DNA of 64,000 bases from Pseudomonadota bacterium (GTDB taxonomy: Bacteria; Pseudomonadota; Gammaproteobacteria; Steroidobacterales; Steroidobacteraceae), in assembly GCA_021851405.1 (NCBI GenBank), contig JAJZDW010000002.1, positions 121,249 to 185,248 of the forward strand. The letters are read 5' to 3'. Under the pieces are notes generated by a model. The model was not told the DNA's origin, ran no database searches, and saw nothing but the letters and a program-made list of their open reading frames with translations. The position numbers and the translations under genes were made by a program. Below, piece after piece: positions 50,123 to 60,830 of this stretch (its first letter is position 1; every line of letters starts with the position of its first letter).

Positions 50123-51124
50123 TTAGATCGTAGATTCGTCGCTGTGCTTGAGGCTGGCCGGCGGCCAGCCGTCAAGACGCATACCGAGCATCAGGCCGTG
50201 GCTGTGCAGCACTTCCTTGATCTCAGTGAGCGACTTCTTACCCAGATTCGGCGTACGCAGCAGCTCCACTTCGGTCCGCTGCACCAGATCGCCGATGTAG
50301 TGGATGTTCTCCGCCTTGAGGCAGTTCGCGCTGCGCACGGTGAGCTCGAGCTCATCGACGGGGCGCAGCAGGATCGGATCGAACTGCATCTCGGTGACCT
50401 TGGCCGTGGTCTCTTCCTCGCCCTGCAGATCGACGAACACCGACAGCTGATCCTTCAGAATGCTCCCGGCGCGGCGGATGGCTTCCTCCGCATCGATCGT
50501 GCCGTTGGTCTCGATGTCGATCACCAGCTTGTCGAGGTCGGTGCGCTGCTCGACGCGCGCCGCTTCGACCGCATAGGTGACTCGACGGACCGGAGAGAAC
50601 GACGCATCGAGCTGCAGCCGGCCGATCGGACGGCTCTGCTCCTCGAACGCCACACGCGTCGCCGCCGGGCGGTAGCCCCGACCGCGCTCGATGCGCAGCG
50701 TCATGCTCAATTCACCCGCTTGCGTCAGATTGGCGATCACCAGATCCGGATTCACGACTTCGACGTCATGATCGGTCTGAATGTCACCGGCTGTCACCGG
50801 CCCCGGGCCCTTCTTGTGCAGACGCAGCTCGGCGGTGTCGCGCGCGTGCATACGAAGCGCGACGGACTTCAGGTTCAGCAGGATGTCGACGACATCTTCC
50901 TGGACGCCCTCGATGCTGGTGTACTCGTGCAGCACGCCGTCGATCTCCGCCTCGGTGATCGCACTGCCGGGCATCGAGGAGAGCAGCACGCGCCGCAGCG
51001 CGTTGCCGAGCGTGTGGCCGAAGCCGCGCTCGAACGGCTCAATAGTGACGCGGGCCTGGCGCGGCGCAACAGGCTGCACCTTCACCACGCGCGGCTTCAA
51101 GAATTCTGTGACGGATCCCTGCAT
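50123..51124 (-). CDS. rpoA: RNA polymerase alpha subunit
   Basis: A 333-residue subunit that nucleates RNA polymerase assembly. The N-terminal dimerisation domain (~1-235) shows [20 protein letters not shown] and the C-terminal UP-element/activator-binding domain (~250-320) shows [20 protein letters not shown] and [13 protein letters not shown]. The ATG at 51124 has an AAGGTGAG ribosome site; an in-frame ATG 12 codons upstream is not conserved. Located between rpsD and rplQ as in E. coli. Confidence 0.98.
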   Translation of the reverse strand: MQGSVTEFLKPRVVKVQPVAPRQARVTIEPFERGFGHTLGNALRRVLLSSMPGSAITEAEIDGVLHEYTSIEGVQEDVVDILLNLKSVALRMHARDTAELRLHKKGPGPVTAGDIQTDHDVEVVNPDLVIANLTQAGELSMTLRIERGRGYRPAATRVAFEEQSRPIGRLQLDASFSPVRRVTYAVEAARVEQRTDLDKLVIDIETNGTIDAEEAIRRAGSILKDQLSVFVDLQGEEETTAKVTEMQFDPILLRPVDELELTVRSANCLKAENIHYIGDLVQRTEVELLRTPNLGKKSLTEIKEVLHSHGLMLGMRLDGWPPASLKHSDESTI

Positions 51125-51216
51125 TGCAGTCTCACCTTGCCGGCCGACAGCCGGCGTCAAAAGCGAAAACGTGGGCGCGAACGGCCGGCAGATGCCGGCC
51201 CTCGATGCGCGGCCGA

Positions 51217-51840
51217 TTACTTCGAATAGAGTTCCACGACCAGGTTCTCGTTGATATCCGGCAGGACATCATCGCGACCCGGTGGCGTTTTGAACACGCC
51301 GCGGAATTCCTTGTCGTTGACCTCCACCCACTCGGGCAGGCCCACCTGCTGTGCAATGCCGAGCGCGTTCTGAATGCGCAGCTGCTTGCGCGCCTTCTCG
51401 CGAATCTCGACCGTGTCGCCCGCCTTCACCTGGTAGGAGGCGATGGTGACTACACGGCCGTTGACGTTGATACCCTTGTGGCTCACCAGCTGGCGCGCCT
51501 CGGCGCGGGTCGCGGCGAAGCCCATGCGGTACACCACGTTGTCCAGCCGGCACTCGAGCAGGCGCAGCAGGTTCTCACCCGTGCTGCCGGTGCGGCGGGC
51601 CGCCTCGGTGTAGTAATTGCCGAACTGGCGCTCGAGGACGCCGTACATGCGACGCAGCTTCTGCTTCTCGCGCAGCTGCATGCCGTATTCGGACAGACGA
51701 GTGCGGCGCTCGCCCTTGATGCCGCCCGGCGGCACGGAGAGCTTGCATTTGCTCTCCAGGGACTTGACACCGCTCTTCAGGAACAGATCCGTGCCCTCGC
51801 GGCGAGCGAGCTTGCACTTGGGACCGAGGTAACGCGCCAT
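51217..51840 (-). CDS. rpsD: 30S ribosomal protein S4
   Basis: A 207-residue primary 16S rRNA-binding protein (E. coli 206). It begins [20 protein letters not shown], and the S4 RNA-binding domain is [20 protein letters not shown] followed by [16 protein letters not shown]. In E. coli S4 represses translation of this operon through a leader pseudoknot. Here rpsD sits between rpsK and rpoA. Confidence 0.98.
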   Translation of the reverse strand: MARYLGPKCKLARREGTDLFLKSGVKSLESKCKLSVPPGGIKGERRTRLSEYGMQLREKQKLRRMYGVLERQFGNYYTEAARRTGSTGENLLRLLECRLDNVVYRMGFAATRAEARQLVSHKGINVNGRVVTIASYQVKAGDTVEIREKARKQLRIQNALGIAQQVGLPEWVEVNDKEFRGVFKTPPGRDDVLPDINENLVVELYSK

Positions 51841-51871
51841 GCTGAGTTCTCTCTTCTCGCGCCGGAGTCGA

Positions 51872-52276
51872 TCAGACCCGGCGCTTCTTCGGGGGACGGC
51901 AGCCGTTGTGCGGAATCGGCGTGACGTCGGCGATACTGGTGATTTTCAGTCCGCAGCCGTTGAGCGCGCGGACCGCCGACTCGCGCCCAGGGCCTGGGCC
52001 GCCGACGCGCACCTCGACGTTTTTCACGCCGTGTTCCTGCGCCGCGACACCCGCCTTTTCCGCCGCGACCTGCGCGGCGAACGGGGTGCTCTTGCGTGAG
52101 CCGCGGAAGCCGCAGCCGCCCGCCGTCGCCCACGACAGAGTGTTCCCCTGACGATCGGTGATGGTGATGATGGTGTTGTTGAAAGAAGCGTGCACGTGCG
52201 CAATCGCATCGAGCACGTTCTTGCGCGCCTTCTTGGGCTTCTTGGCGGACGAGCCGCCTTGTTTCTGGTCAGCCAT
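51872..52276 (-). CDS. rpsK: 30S ribosomal protein S11
   Basis: A 134-residue platform protein (E. coli 129). The conserved body includes [40 protein letters not shown] and the end [18 protein letters not shown] basic Lys-rich N-terminal segment precedes the fold. It lies 17 bases after rpsM in the alpha operon. Confidence 0.98.
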   Translation of the reverse strand: MADQKQGGSSAKKPKKARKNVLDAIAHVHASFNNTIITITDRQGNTLSWATAGGCGFRGSRKSTPFAAQVAAEKAGVAAQEHGVKNVEVRVGGPGPGRESAVRALNGCGLKITSIADVTPIPHNGCRPPKKRRV

Positions 52277-52293
52277 ACTGCAAATTCCTCAAA

Positions 52294-52674
52294 TCAAGCC
52301 TTGCCCGGAGGCGCATTCAACTTGACGGCCTGCTTGCGCGGTCCCTTACGGGTGCGGGCATTGGTGCGGGTGCGTTGCCCGTTCACCGGCAGTCCGCGGC
52401 GATGACGGATGCCGCGATAGCAGCCCAGGTCCATCAGCCGCTTGATGTTCATCGACACTTCACGCCGCAGGTCGCCTTCGACGGCGAACTTGGCGATCTG
52501 ACTGCGGATCGCGTTGATCTCGGCCTCGGTGAGATCCTTGACCCGCGTCTCTGGGTTGATGCCCGCGCCTTCGCAGGCTTTCAGCGCCCGCGTGCGGCCC
52601 ACGCCGTAGATGTGCGTGAGGCCAACCCAGACATGCTTGTTCAGGGGAATGTTAATGCCGGCTATGCGTGCCAT
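52294..52674 (-). CDS. rpsM: 30S ribosomal protein S13
   Basis: A 126-residue head protein contacting tRNA and bridging the subunits (E. coli 118). Starts [20 protein letters not shown] and contains [20 protein letters not shown] with the basic C-terminal tail. First gene of the alpha operon; a sigma-70-like promoter lies 34-61 bases upstream, and the spacer to rpmJ is 151 bases, longer than other gaps in the cluster. Confidence 0.98.
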   Translation of the reverse strand: MARIAGINIPLNKHVWVGLTHIYGVGRTRALKACEGAGINPETRVKDLTEAEINAIRSQIAKFAVEGDLRREVSMNIKRLMDLGCYRGIRHRRGLPVNGQRTRTNARTRKGPRKQAVKLNAPPGKA

Positions 52675-52707
52675 ATTGCTCTACCGAAGCCGCGGGGAAA
52701 ACGCGGT

Positions 52708-52735
52708 ATTTTAACAAAAATTCGACCTATTCCAA
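52708..52735 (-). promoter_or_regulatory. Promoter candidate for the alpha operon (rpsM-rplQ)
   Basis: On the minus strand TTGGAA (52730-52735), a 16-base spacer and TAAAAT (52708-52713), in an AT-rich patch between rpmJ and rpsM. Both boxes are close to consensus. A 6-base-stem hairpin GCGGTC/GACCGC (52775-52792) lies just upstream. Confidence 0.55.
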
Positions 52736-52825
52736 ATACTTGCGAGGCCGGTCCCGGGCCGTCCCTGCTGAGGCGCGGTCCTGCGAGACCGCTGCCGCCG
52801 GCAGCTCCGACCCCTGGCGCGGCAC

Positions 52826-52939
52826 TCACCCCTGGCGCTGCTTATGGCGCTGGTCCGTGCAGATGACGTAGACCACGCGCCGGCGGCGCACGATCTTGCA
52901 GTTCTTGCAGATCTTTTTGACCGAGGGTCTGACTTTCAT
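52826..52939 (-). CDS. rpmJ: 50S ribosomal protein L36
   Basis: A 37-residue protein found by translating the gap between secY and rps[21 protein letters not shown] then [17 protein letters not shown]. The CxxC...C...H zinc ribbon (Cys11, Cys14, Cys27, His32) identifies the zinc-binding form of L36. It lies 97 bases after secY, the conserved secY-rpmJ-rpsM order. Confidence 0.97.
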   Translation of the reverse strand: MKVRPSVKKICKNCKIVRRRRVVYVICTDQRHKQRQG

Positions 52940-53036
52940 GATGCGCTCCGCGCAGTCTTAAGGGCGGACCGAAGCGGCCCGCGGCTTGAAATGGCGCCAC
53001 GCGCCGGGATAGTACGAATCGTCATCGGCGCGACCC

Positions 53037-54386
53037 TCAACCGCCCTGACCTGAACGGCCGTAGCCGAGCAGGTTGGCCTTCTTCATCAGGCCCGGGTAA
53101 TGGTGTGACATCAGGTGGGACTGCAGCTGCGCCATGAAATCCATGACCACCACGACCACGATGAGCAGCGAGGTACCGCCGAACTGGAACGAGACGCCCT
53201 GCTGCCCCTCGAGGAACACCGGCAGGATGCACACCGCCGCGACGTAAAGCGCGCCCCACAGAGTCAGACGGGTCAGCACCTTGTCGATGTAATCGGCCGT
53301 CTGCTGGCCCGGGCGGATGCCCGGAATGAAGGCGCCGGATTTCTTCAAATTGTCAGCCGTCTCGCGCGAATTGAACACGAGCGCGGTGTAAAAGAAGCAG
53401 AAAAATATGATCAGGATGCCGTAGAGCACCATGTACAGCGGCTGACCGAAGCCGAGAGCCGCCGCAACATCCTGCATGACGCCGGCGAAACCGCCTTTTG
53501 CACCGGTGCCCAGGAACCCGGCGATGGTCGCCGGGAACAGCAGGATGCTCGAGGCGAAGATTGGCGGGATCACGCCCGACATGTTGATCTTGAACGGCAG
53601 GTGGCTGCTCTGCCCGGCGTACATGCGTCGGCCGACCTGGCGCTTCGCATAGTTCACGGTGATGCGCCGCTGGGCACGTTCCATGAACACCACGAACGCC
53701 GTGGTCCCGATCACCAGAACCAGCAGCAACAGTGCGAACGGTCCCTGCATGGCCCCGGAACTGATCGCCTCGGCCGCCGAACTGATCGCACCCGGGAGTC
53801 CCGCGACGATGCCGGCCAAGATGATCATCGAGATGCCGTTACCGATGCCACGCTCTGTAATCTGCTCGCCGAGCCACATCAGAAATATGGTGCCGGTGGT
53901 CATGGTCACCGTCGCGGTGAACATGAACTGCCAGCCCCCGACCATGGTCATGCCGCCCTTCTCGAGCGCACCGGCCGCCGCGAACGACTGAAAGATCGCG
54001 AGCGCCACGGCGCCATAGCGCGTGTAGTCGGTCATCTTGCGCTGACCGGCCTGCCCTTCCTTGCGCAGCTCCATCAGGCTCGGCACCACCATCGACATCA
54101 TCTGAATGATGATCGAGGCGGAAATGTAGGGCATCACGCCCATGGCGAAGATCGACAGACGCGAGAGCGCACCGCCGGAGAACATGTTGACGATGCCGAA
54201 GATCGTGCCCGAGTTCTTGCTGAAGAAACGGGCGACCTCCACCGGATTGATGCCCGGGACCGGAATGAAGGTCCCGACCCGGTAGACGATCATCGCGCCG
54301 ACCAGGAACAGCACGCGTGTGCGGATCTCCCCAAGACGGGCCGCTTCGCTGAGCGCGGCAGCTGGATTGTTGAGAGTGTTCGCCAC
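53037..54386 (-). CDS. secY: Protein translocase subunit SecY
   Basis: A 449-residue central channel of the Sec translocon with ten membrane helices. Recognisable parts: plug/TM2 region [30 protein letters not shown], the TM7 region [20 protein letters not shown] and the cytoplasmic loops [20 protein letters not shown] and [14 protein letters not shown], which contact ribosome and SecA. It starts 42 bases after rplO at the end of the spc cluster. Confidence 0.98.
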   Translation of the reverse strand: MANTLNNPAAALSEAARLGEIRTRVLFLVGAMIVYRVGTFIPVPGINPVEVARFFSKNSGTIFGIVNMFSGGALSRLSIFAMGVMPYISASIIIQMMSMVVPSLMELRKEGQAGQRKMTDYTRYGAVALAIFQSFAAAGALEKGGMTMVGGWQFMFTATVTMTTGTIFLMWLGEQITERGIGNGISMIILAGIVAGLPGAISSAAEAISSGAMQGPFALLLLVLVIGTTAFVVFMERAQRRITVNYAKRQVGRRMYAGQSSHLPFKINMSGVIPPIFASSILLFPATIAGFLGTGAKGGFAGVMQDVAAALGFGQPLYMVLYGILIIFFCFFYTALVFNSRETADNLKKSGAFIPGIRPGQQTADYIDKVLTRLTLWGALYVAAVCILPVFLEGQQGVSFQFGGTSLLIVVVVVMDFMAQLQSHLMSHHYPGLMKKANLLGYGRSGQGG

Positions 54387-54428
54387 GATGTCTTCCGGTT
54401 GAGTCTGTGAACTCGCTCGTCGAGCCGC

Positions 54429-54863
54429 TTAGGCTTCGATCTTGCCGCCGGCCGCCTCGATGGCGGCGCGCGCGCCGCGCGTGACCGCAACGCCCTTGAG
54501 CGTCACGGCCTTCTCGAGCTTGCCCGCCAGCACGACCTTCGCCCGCTCGGTGCCCGCCGGCGCGATGCCGGCCTTGATCAGCGCCTCGACGTCGATCACG
54601 GCCGCCTCGACCTTGGCGAGCGCATCGAGCCGAATCTCGGCCCGCGTCGCGGCCATGGCGGAACGGAACCCGACCTTCGGCATGCGCCGCTGGATCGGCA
54701 TCTGGCCGCCTTCGAATCCGACCTTGTGATAGCCGCCCTTGCGCGCGCGCTGGCCCTTGACGCCGCGGCCGCAGGTCTTGCCCTGGCCGGCGGACGCTCC
54801 GCGCCCGACGCGCAGCCGGGGCCGCTTGGCACCGGGAGAAGGCTTCAGTGTGTTCAGTCGCAT
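54429..54863 (-). CDS. rplO: 50S ribosomal protein L15
   Basis: A 144-residue late-assembling protein, the same length as in E. coli. Starts MRLNTLKPSPGAKRPRLRVG and includes the glycine/arginine-rich GQGKTCGRGVKGQRARKGG. The ATG at 54863 is preceded by an AGAGGA ribosome site, which rules out the in-frame ATG six codons earlier. Confidence 0.98.
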   Translation of the reverse strand: MRLNTLKPSPGAKRPRLRVGRGASAGQGKTCGRGVKGQRARKGGYHKVGFEGGQMPIQRRMPKVGFRSAMAATRAEIRLDALAKVEAAVIDVEALIKAGIAPAGTERAKVVLAGKLEKAVTLKGVAVTRGARAAIEAAGGKIEA

Positions 54864-54877
54864 GTTCGAAATTCCTC

Positions 54878-55072
54878 TCAACCGGCCTGCTCGACCTTCA
54901 GCAGGTGAACGGCGGTCTGGATCATGCCGCGATTCTCGGGCGTATCGGCCACCTCAACGGTCTGGTGGATCTTGCGCAGGCCGAGACCGCGGGCGGACGC
55001 GGCGATGTTGGCCAGCTGTCCGTGCAGACTCCTGACCAGCGTGACCTTGAACGGCGTAGCTTGCTTGCCCAT
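54878..55072 (-). CDS. rpmD: 50S ribosomal protein L30
   Basis: A 64-residue protein (E. coli 59) with [20 protein letters not shown] and the following [20 protein letters not shown], characteristic of L30. It starts five bases after the rpsE stop. A longer open frame upstream lies inside rpsE and is not used. Confidence 0.97.
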   Translation of the reverse strand: MGKQATPFKVTLVRSLHGQLANIAASARGLGLRKIHQTVEVADTPENRGMIQTAVHLLKVEQAG

Positions 55073-55077
55073 GTGTT

Positions 55078-55584
55078 TCAGCCCGTGATCTCTTCGACGC
55101 TCTTGCCCCGCTTCGCCGCGATGTCCTCGGGCGAGCGGATCTCGGCGAGTGCCTTGACGGTGGCGCGCACCACGTTGATCGGGTTGCGCGAGCCGTAGCT
55201 CTTGGCGAGCACATTGCGCACGCCGGCGCACTCGAGCACCGCACGCATGCCGCCGCCGGCGATGACGCCGGTACCTTCCGAGGCCGGCTGCATGTACACG
55301 CGGGTCGCGCCGTGAATGCCCTTGACCGCGTAGAACAGCGTATTGTTCTTCAGCGACACGGTCACCATGCTCTTGCGGGCCTGGGCCATCGCCTTGGAAA
55401 TGGCGACCGGCACTTCGCGCGCCTTGCCGAATCCGAAGCCGACGCTGCCGGCACCGTCGCCGACCACCGTCAGCGCCGTGAAGCCGAACTGGCGGCCGCC
55501 CTTGACGACTTTCGCCGTGCGGTTGACGGCGACCAGCTTCTCGACGAGCTCATCGGCCGATTGGGTCTTATCCGTTCTTGCCAT
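55078..55584 (-). CDS. rpsE: 30S ribosomal protein S5
   Basis: A 168-residue protein involved in decoding fidelity and mRNA helicase activity (E. coli 167). Conserved segments are [38 protein letters not shown] and [20 protein letters not shown]. Sites for spectinomycin resistance would fall in the GGRQFGF loop region; no obvious change is visible there. Confidence 0.98.
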   Translation of the reverse strand: MARTDKTQSADELVEKLVAVNRTAKVVKGGRQFGFTALTVVGDGAGSVGFGFGKAREVPVAISKAMAQARKSMVTVSLKNNTLFYAVKGIHGATRVYMQPASEGTGVIAGGGMRAVLECAGVRNVLAKSYGSRNPINVVRATVKALAEIRSPEDIAAKRGKSVEEITG

Positions 55585-55599
55585 AGGTTTTACCTGACC

Positions 55600-55959
55600 T
55601 TAGAACTCGAGACCCGCTTCGCGGGCCGCATCGGCGAGCGCTTTGACGCGCCCGTGGTATTGAAATCCCGCCCGGTCGAACGCCACCTGGGTGACACCCG
55701 CGGCGCGCGTGCGCTCCGCAATGGCGCGCCCGACCGCCTTGGCGGCCTCGATGTTGCCCGTTCCCTTCAGGCCGGTACGAACCGTCTCCTGCAGAGTCGA
55801 GGCGCTGGCGATCACCTTCGCGCCGGCCGCATCGGTGACCTGCGCATAGATGTGCCGCGGCGTACGGTGCACCGTGAGGCGCGCCTTGCCGAGAGTGCGG
55901 ATGTGCGCACGGGTCTTGACGGCGCGGCGCAGCCGCCGGTCCTTCTTGCTCAGGTTCAT
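55600..55959 (-). CDS. rplR: 50S ribosomal protein L18
   Basis: A 119-residue 5S rRNA-binding protein (E. coli 117). Shows [20 protein letters not shown] and [20 protein letters not shown] followed by REAGLEF, the normal C-terminus. Its ATG overlaps the rplF stop by four bases. Confidence 0.98.
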   Translation of the reverse strand: MNLSKKDRRLRRAVKTRAHIRTLGKARLTVHRTPRHIYAQVTDAAGAKVIASASTLQETVRTGLKGTGNIEAAKAVGRAIAERTRAAGVTQVAFDRAGFQYHGRVKALADAAREAGLEF

Positions 55960-56486
55960 TTCTTCTTCCCCTCTTTCAGGGAAATCTGTTCATTGGCGTA
56001 ACGCACGCCCTTGCCCTTGTAGGGCTCCGGCGGACGGATGTCGCGGATCTCCGCGGCCACCTGACCGACCTGCTGCACGTCGACGCCCTTGATCACGATC
56101 TCGGTCTGACTCGGCGTCTCGATGGTGATGCCCTCCGGAACGGGGAAATTCACCGGGTGCGAGAAGCCGAGCGTCAGGTTCAGGGTCTTGCCCTGCACCT
56201 GGGCGCGGAAACCGACGCCGACGAGCTCGAGCTTCTTCTCGTAGCCCTTGGTGACGCCGTGCACCATGTTGGCCAGGTGCGCGCGAGTCGATCCGGCATG
56301 CATGCGCGCGATGACCGGGTCGTTGTAAGAGACCTCGAGGCGCTTCTCGGCCTGCACGACCGACACGCCCGCGGCCAGCGGAAGGCTCAGCGTTCCCTTG
56401 GTGCCCTTGACGGTGACGTTGCCGTCACCGACGGTGACAGTCACGCCCTGAGGCAGCGGAACCGGAGCTTTGGCAATTCTGGACAT
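55956..56486 (-). CDS. rplF: 50S ribosomal protein L6
   Basis: A 176-residue protein near the GTPase-associated centre (E. coli 177). Starts [20 protein letters not shown]; the second repeat ends [20 protein letters not shown], the L6 signature. It lies 15 bases after rpsH. Confidence 0.98.
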   Translation of the reverse strand: MSRIAKAPVPLPQGVTVTVGDGNVTVKGTKGTLSLPLAAGVSVVQAEKRLEVSYNDPVIARMHAGSTRAHLANMVHGVTKGYEKKLELVGVGFRAQVQGKTLNLTLGFSHPVNFPVPEGITIETPSQTEIVIKGVDVQQVGQVAAEIRDIRPPEPYKGKGVRYANEQISLKEGKKK

Positions 56487-56501
56487 GGAATCAGTCTCCG
56501 A

Positions 56502-56897
56502 TTACGCGACGATGCAGAGCACTTCGCCGCCCTGCCCGATCGAGCGCGCCTGCTTGTCGGTCATGACGCCCTTCGGAGTGGAGACGATCACGGTGCCCAT
56601 GCCACCGAGCACGCTCGGCAGCTCGTCCTTGCCGCGATAGATGCGCAGCCCCGGACGGCTCACGCGCTCCAGGCGGTCGATGACTGGCCGGCCCTCGAAG
56701 TACTTCAGCCCGATGGTCAGCGTCGGTTTGCCGCTGTCCTCTTCGAGGCGGAAGTCCGCGATGTAGCCTTCGTCCTTCAGCACCTTGACGATCGCCGTCT
56801 TGAGCTTCGAGGACGCCAGCTGCACTTCGGGCTTGCCCGCGGTTTGGCCGTTGCGGATGCGCGTCAGCAGATCGGCGATGGGATCGGTCATGCTCAT
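56502..56897 (-). CDS. rpsH: 30S ribosomal protein S8
   Basis: A 131-residue 16S rRNA-binding protein (E. coli 130). Starts [20 protein letters not shown] and ends with [20 protein letters not shown]. In E. coli S8 autoregulates the spc operon by binding near rplE. Start and length fit the family. Confidence 0.98.
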   Translation of the reverse strand: MSMTDPIADLLTRIRNGQTAGKPEVQLASSKLKTAIVKVLKDEGYIADFRLEEDSGKPTLTIGLKYFEGRPVIDRLERVSRPGLRIYRGKDELPSVLGGMGTVIVSTPKGVMTDKQARSIGQGGEVLCIVA

Positions 56898-56907
56898 AGC
56901 GCGCCCC

Positions 56908-57213
56908 TCACCAGCTCGCCTTGGTCAGACCCGGGATTTCGCCACGGTTGGCGACCTCACGGATCTTCACGCGCGACAGCCCAAACTTGCGATACACGCC
57001 GCGCGAGCGGCCCGTAATCGCACAGCGGTTCCGACCGCGCGAAGGACTGGCGTCCCGCGGCAGCTTCTGCAGCTTCGCTTGCGCGGCCATCCGATCCTCC
57101 GGAGAGGTCTTCGGGTCGCGAATGAGCTCCTTGAGCTCGGTTCGCTTCGCCGCGTATTTTTTCACGATCTTGGCGCGACGCTTTTCGCGCTCGACCATGC
57201 TCGTCTTCGCCAT
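56908..57213 (-). CDS. rpsN: 30S ribosomal protein S14, zinc-free type
   Basis: A 101-residue protein, the same length as E. coli S14. It lacks the CxxC...CxxC zinc motif of the short S14 form (only one Cys, in [20 protein letters not shown]), so it is the zinc-independent type. Ends [17 protein letters not shown]. Confidence 0.98.
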   Translation of the reverse strand: MAKTSMVEREKRRAKIVKKYAAKRTELKELIRDPKTSPEDRMAAQAKLQKLPRDASPSRGRNRCAITGRSRGVYRKFGLSRVKIREVANRGEIPGLTKASW

Positions 57214-57230
57214 AGGCGTACCAGTTCCTC

Positions 57231-57770
57231 TTACTTCCGGAAAGGGAAGTTGAAAGCCTCGAGCAGAGCTCGGCCGTGACGGTTGTCCTTCGCCGTCGTC
57301 GTAATAGTGATGTCCATACCCCGGATCTGATCGATCTGGTCGTACTGGATCTCGGGGAAAATGATCTGCTCCTTCACGCCGAGGCTGTAGTTGCCCCGCC
57401 CATCGAAGGAGCGCGCCGAGACACCGCGAAAATCGCGGATACGCGGCATCGCGATGCTGATCAGACGATCGAGGAACTCGTACATCCGAGCTCCGCGCAT
57501 CGTCACCTTGCAGCCGATCGGCAGCCCGGCGCGGATCTTGAACGACGCGATCGCCTGGCGCGACCGGGTGACGAGCGGCTTCTGGCCGCTGATCTTGGTG
57601 AGATCCCCGACCGCTGCGTCCATGACCTTCTTGTCGGCGACGGCTTCGCCGACGCCCATGTTCACCGTGATCTTGGTGATGCGCGGAACCTCCATCGGAT
57701 TAGCGATGCCGAGTTCCTTCTGCAGGCGCGGAATGACCTGCTCGCGATAGTACTGGTGTAGCCTGACCAT
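57231..57770 (-). CDS. rplE: 50S ribosomal protein L5
   Basis: A 179-residue 5S rRNA- and P-site tRNA-contacting protein, identical in length to E. coli L5. Has [39 protein letters not shown] and the C-terminal [20 protein letters not shown]. Confidence 0.98.
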   Translation of the reverse strand: MVRLHQYYREQVIPRLQKELGIANPMEVPRITKITVNMGVGEAVADKKVMDAAVGDLTKISGQKPLVTRSRQAIASFKIRAGLPIGCKVTMRGARMYEFLDRLISIAMPRIRDFRGVSARSFDGRGNYSLGVKEQIIFPEIQYDQIDQIRGMDITITTTAKDNRHGRALLEAFNFPFRK

Positions 57771-57793
57771 TGGTTGCTCTCGTGACCGGCGCC

Positions 57794-58114
57794 TCAGGCG
57801 TCGATCATCTCTCCGTTGGATTTGAAGAAGCGCACCTTCTTACCGTCGGCAAGCGTCTTGAACCCGACTCGGTCGCCCTTCTTGGCGCTCGGATTCCACA
57901 GCGCCACCTTACCCACCGGCATCGGCATTTCCTTGTCGATGATGCCGCCCGGGCTATTGGTCTGCGGGTTGGCGCGCGTGTGCTTCTTGACCTTGTTGAC
58001 GCCTTCGACGATCACCTGATCGCCTTCGAGCACCTTGAGCACCGCGCCGCGGCGACCCTTGTCCCGGCCGCTCAACACGACGACGTTGTCGCCTTTGCGA
58101 ATCTTGCTACTCAT
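57794..58114 (-). CDS. rplX: 50S ribosomal protein L24
   Basis: A 106-residue assembly-initiating protein (E. coli 104). The KOW motif is [20 protein letters not shown], followed by [20 protein letters not shown]. The ATG overlaps the rplN stop by one base (TAATG). Confidence 0.98.
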   Translation of the reverse strand: MSSKIRKGDNVVVLSGRDKGRRGAVLKVLEGDQVIVEGVNKVKKHTRANPQTNSPGGIIDKEMPMPVGKVALWNPSAKKGDRVGFKTLADGKKVRFFKSNGEMIDA

Positions 58115-58482
58115 TACAGCACTTCCGGCGCGAGCGAAATAATCTTCATGAACTGCGTGCTGCGCAGCTCGCGGGTCACGGGCCCGAAGATACGGGTGCC
58201 GATCGGCTCGAGCTTGTTCGTCAGCAGCACCGCAGCGTTGCCGTCGAAACGGATCAGCGATCCGTCGGGGCGGCGCACACCGCGGCGGGTCCGCACCACG
58301 ACCGCGTCGTACACTTCGCCCTTCTTAACCTTGCCACGAGGAATCGCGTCCTTGACGCTGACCTTGATCACGTCGCCCACGGTGGCGTAGCGGCGGCGCG
58401 TGCCGCCGAGCACCTTGATGCACATCAAGGTGCGTGCGCCGCTGTTGTCAGCGGCCGCAAGCATGGTGCGCAGCTGGATCAT
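58114..58482 (-). CDS. rplN: 50S ribosomal protein L14
   Basis: A 122-residue protein at the subunit interface (E. coli 123) and the binding partner of RsfS, encoded at 22847-23266. Starts [20 protein letters not shown] and ends [11 protein letters not shown]. Its ATG overlaps the rpsQ stop by four bases, with no gap where the spc promoter sits in E. coli, so S10 and spc genes appear to be read as one unit. Confidence 0.98.
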   Translation of the reverse strand: MIQLRTMLAAADNSGARTLMCIKVLGGTRRRYATVGDVIKVSVKDAIPRGKVKKGEVYDAVVVRTRRGVRRPDGSLIRFDGNAAVLLTNKLEPIGTRIFGPVTRELRSTQFMKIISLAPEVL

Positions 58483-58793
58483 GCCGAGGCCCCCTTCACA
58501 TCAGCGGCCTTCTTCACGATCTCCAGCAGACGCCAGGACTTGCGCTTCGAGAGCGGGCGGCACGGCACGATCGTGACCAGGTCACCCACGTGTGATTCGC
58601 TGTTCTCATCGTGCGCCAGCAGCTTGGTCGTGCGACGCACGTACTTGCCGTACTGCGGGTGCTTGATGAGGCGCTCGATCTCGACGGCCACGGTCTTGAC
58701 CATCTTGTCGCTGACCACGCGGCCCGTGAGGGTACGCTGGCCCTTCTGCACCTCGCCCTCGGGCGAGGTTGATTTGTTCTGCTCTACGCTCAT
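58479..58793 (-). CDS. rpsQ: 30S ribosomal protein S17
   Basis: A 104-residue protein, about 20 longer than E. coli S17 (84). The extra part is mainly an N-terminal charged extension ([20 protein letters not shown]) before the OB-fold core [39 protein letters not shown] and [13 protein letters not shown] are the typical S17 blocks. Overlaps rpmC by four bases. Confidence 0.97.
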   Translation of the reverse strand: MSVEQNKSTSPEGEVQKGQRTLTGRVVSDKMVKTVAVEIERLIKHPQYGKYVRRTTKLLAHDENSESHVGDLVTIVPCRPLSKRKSWRLLEIVKKAADVKGASA

Positions 58794-59014
58794 GCCTTCT
58801 CTCCGCTCGCACGCGCCTTGCGCAGCACGGTCTTCACGCGCGCGATGTTGCGGCGCGCATTGCCGAACTGATCAGGCTTCGGCGCCTGACCGCTGGCTCG
58901 CTGCAAGCGCAGCGCAAACTGCTCCTTGCGCAGTTTGACCAACTCATCGGCCAGTTCAGCCGGCGACGCCTTCGCGAGCTTCTCGCGGTATTGCTTGATC
59001 TCTCCGAGCTTCAT
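58790..59014 (-). CDS. rpmC: 50S ribosomal protein L29
   Basis: A 74-residue helical protein at the exit tunnel (E. coli 63), with an added basic C-terminus. [20 protein letters not shown] then [20 protein letters not shown] and [11 protein letters not shown] mark the family. Its ATG overlaps the rplP stop by one base. Confidence 0.97.
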   Translation of the reverse strand: MKLGEIKQYREKLAKASPAELADELVKLRKEQFALRLQRASGQAPKPDQFGNARRNIARVKTVLRKARASGEKA

Positions 59015-59427
59015 TACCGAACCTGCCGTTTCACGAACATGGTGGACACGGAGAGCTTGGAGCCGGCGAGCCGGAATGCCTCGCGAGCCGTCGTCTCATC
59101 GACACCCTCCATCTCGAAGAGCATTTTTCCGGGCTGAACGCGCGCGATGTAATACTCGACGTTGCCCTTGCCGCTTCCCATGCGGACTTCCAGCGGCTTC
59201 TTGCTGATCGGCACGTCCGGGAAGACGCGGATCCAGATCTGTCCACCACGCTTGACGTAGCGGGCCACCGCACGGCGAGCCGCTTCGATCTCGCGCGCGG
59301 TCATGCGCGCGCGGCTGGTTGCCTTCAGGCCGTAATCGCCGAAGGAAACGTCGCTGCCGCGGTGCGCCAAGCCGCCGTTGCGGCCCTTGAACTGCTTACG
59401 ATACTTGGTGCGTTTTGGCTGCTGCAT
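59014..59427 (-). CDS. rplP: 50S ribosomal protein L16
   Basis: A 137-residue protein supporting the A-site region (E. coli 136). Starts [40 protein letters not shown] and [20 protein letters not shown] are family blocks. The Arg in the RVFPD-adjacent region that RoxA hydroxylates in E. coli (Arg81) is conserved in context. Confidence 0.98.
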   Translation of the reverse strand: MQQPKRTKYRKQFKGRNGGLAHRGSDVSFGDYGLKATSRARMTAREIEAARRAVARYVKRGGQIWIRVFPDVPISKKPLEVRMGSGKGNVEYYIARVQPGKMLFEMEGVDETTAREAFRLAGSKLSVSTMFVKRQVR

Positions 59428-59440
59428 GACTTACGTGCTC

Positions 59441-60166
59441 CTAGGCCTGCGCCGGGGCTTCAGCCGCAGCCACGTGCGGATTCGCCGCCACGGCGCCGTC
59501 CGCATCCGCAGACTCAGCGTTCTCGGGCTTGTCAAACACTTCGCCCTTGAAGATCCATACCTTCACGCCGATCACTCCGTAGGTGGTCATCGCCTCGGAC
59601 AGACCGTAGTCGATGTCCGCGCGAAAGGTGTGCAGCGGAACACGCCCCTCGCGGTACCACTCGGTACGCGCAATCTCCGAGCCGTTCAGACGCCCCGAGA
59701 CGCGCACCTTGATGCCGAGTGCGCCGCTGCGCATCGTGCTCATCACGGCGCGCTTCATGGCACGGCGGAACATCACGCGCTTCTCGATCTGCTGCGCGAT
59801 GCTGTCGGCGACCAACTGGGCGTCGAGCTCGGGCTTGCGGATCTCGGCGATGTTCAGACGCACGTCCCCGACGGTCATGCCCAGCATCGCCGCGGTCTCG
59901 CCGCGCAGCTTCTCGATGTCCTCGCCCTTCTTACCGATGACGATGCCGGGGCGCGCGGTCTGGATCGTGATGTTGACCTTCTTCGCGGCGCGCTCGATGT
60001 GCACACGGCTCACCGACGCCTCAGCGAGCTTCTTCTTCAGAAACTCACGGACGCGGAAATCGGTGTGCAACTGCTGCGCGAACTGCTCACGCCCCGCGAA
60101 CCAGCGGGACGTCCACTCGCGCGTAATGCCGAGCCGTATGCCAAGCGGATTGACCTTCTGACCCAT
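59441..60166 (-). CDS. rpsC: 30S ribosomal protein S3
   Basis: A 241-residue protein at the mRNA entry (E. coli 233). [20 protein letters not shown], the KH domain [20 protein letters not shown] and [12 protein letters not shown] are diagnostic. The C-terminal ~25 residues are an Ala-rich extension. Confidence 0.98.
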   Translation of the reverse strand: MGQKVNPLGIRLGITREWTSRWFAGREQFAQQLHTDFRVREFLKKKLAEASVSRVHIERAAKKVNITIQTARPGIVIGKKGEDIEKLRGETAAMLGMTVGDVRLNIAEIRKPELDAQLVADSIAQQIEKRVMFRRAMKRAVMSTMRSGALGIKVRVSGRLNGSEIARTEWYREGRVPLHTFRADIDYGLSEAMTTYGVIGVKVWIFKGEVFDKPENAESADADGAVAANPHVAAAEAPAQA

Positions 60167-60169
60167 GCG

Positions 60170-60511
60170 TTAATCCTTCTTGCCGTCGCTCACCGCGACG
60201 GTGATGTGGCTGTTGCGCTTGACGATACGCGCGCCGCGGCCCTTGGCCCGGGCGGCGAAACGCTTCAGCACCGGAGCGATGTCGACGTGGATGAGGGAAA
60301 CCTTCAGCTCGTCGATGTCGGCACCGTGATTGTGCTCGGCGTTGGCGACGGCCGAGGCCAGAACCTTGCGCACGAGATCCGCGCCCTTCTTCGGGCTGTA
60401 CTGCAGGGTCGCGAGCGCGTTGCCGGCCGACTTGCCCCGCACCAGATCCGCCACGAGGCGGCACTTTTGCGGGGAAATCCGCGCGTAACGCAGTTTCGAG
60501 GTGACTTGCAT
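60170..60511 (-). CDS. rplV: 50S ribosomal protein L22
   Basis: A 113-residue protein whose loop lines the exit tunnel (E. coli 110). [20 protein letters not shown] and [20 protein letters not shown] are diagnostic; the extended tunnel loop is [20 protein letters not shown]. It precedes rpsC by three bases. Confidence 0.98.
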   Translation of the reverse strand: MQVTSKLRYARISPQKCRLVADLVRGKSAGNALATLQYSPKKGADLVRKVLASAVANAEHNHGADIDELKVSLIHVDIAPVLKRFAARAKGRGARIVKRNSHITVAVSDGKKD

Positions 60512-60531
60512 CGTGTGTCTCCGCGCCGCGC

Positions 60532-60813
60532 TTACTTACCGGACTCGACCTTGCGGTCGCCCGAGTGCGATTTGAAGGTGCGCGTCGGGGCAAACTCGCC
60601 GAGCTTGTGTCCGACCATGTTTTCGCTGACCAGCACCGGAATGTGCTGCCGACCGTTGTGCACCGCGATGGTGAGCCCCACCATCTCCGGCACGACCATC
60701 GAGCGGCGCGACCAGGTCTTGATCGGCTTGCGGTCGTTCTTCGCGCTCGCAACCTGCACCTTGTTGGCGAGGTGCAGATCTACGAAGGGACCCTTCTTGA
60801 GTGAACGTGGCAT
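60532..60813 (-). CDS. rpsS: 30S ribosomal protein S19
   Basis: A 93-residue head protein (E. coli 92). Starts [20 protein letters not shown] and has [20 protein letters not shown] and [20 protein letters not shown], leaving no doubt. Located between rplB and rplV. Confidence 0.98.
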   Translation of the reverse strand: MPRSLKKGPFVDLHLANKVQVASAKNDRKPIKTWSRRSMVVPEMVGLTIAVHNGRQHIPVLVSENMVGHKLGEFAPTRTFKSHSGDRKVESGK

Positions 60814-60830
60814 CTTGGCTCGTGCTCCCG

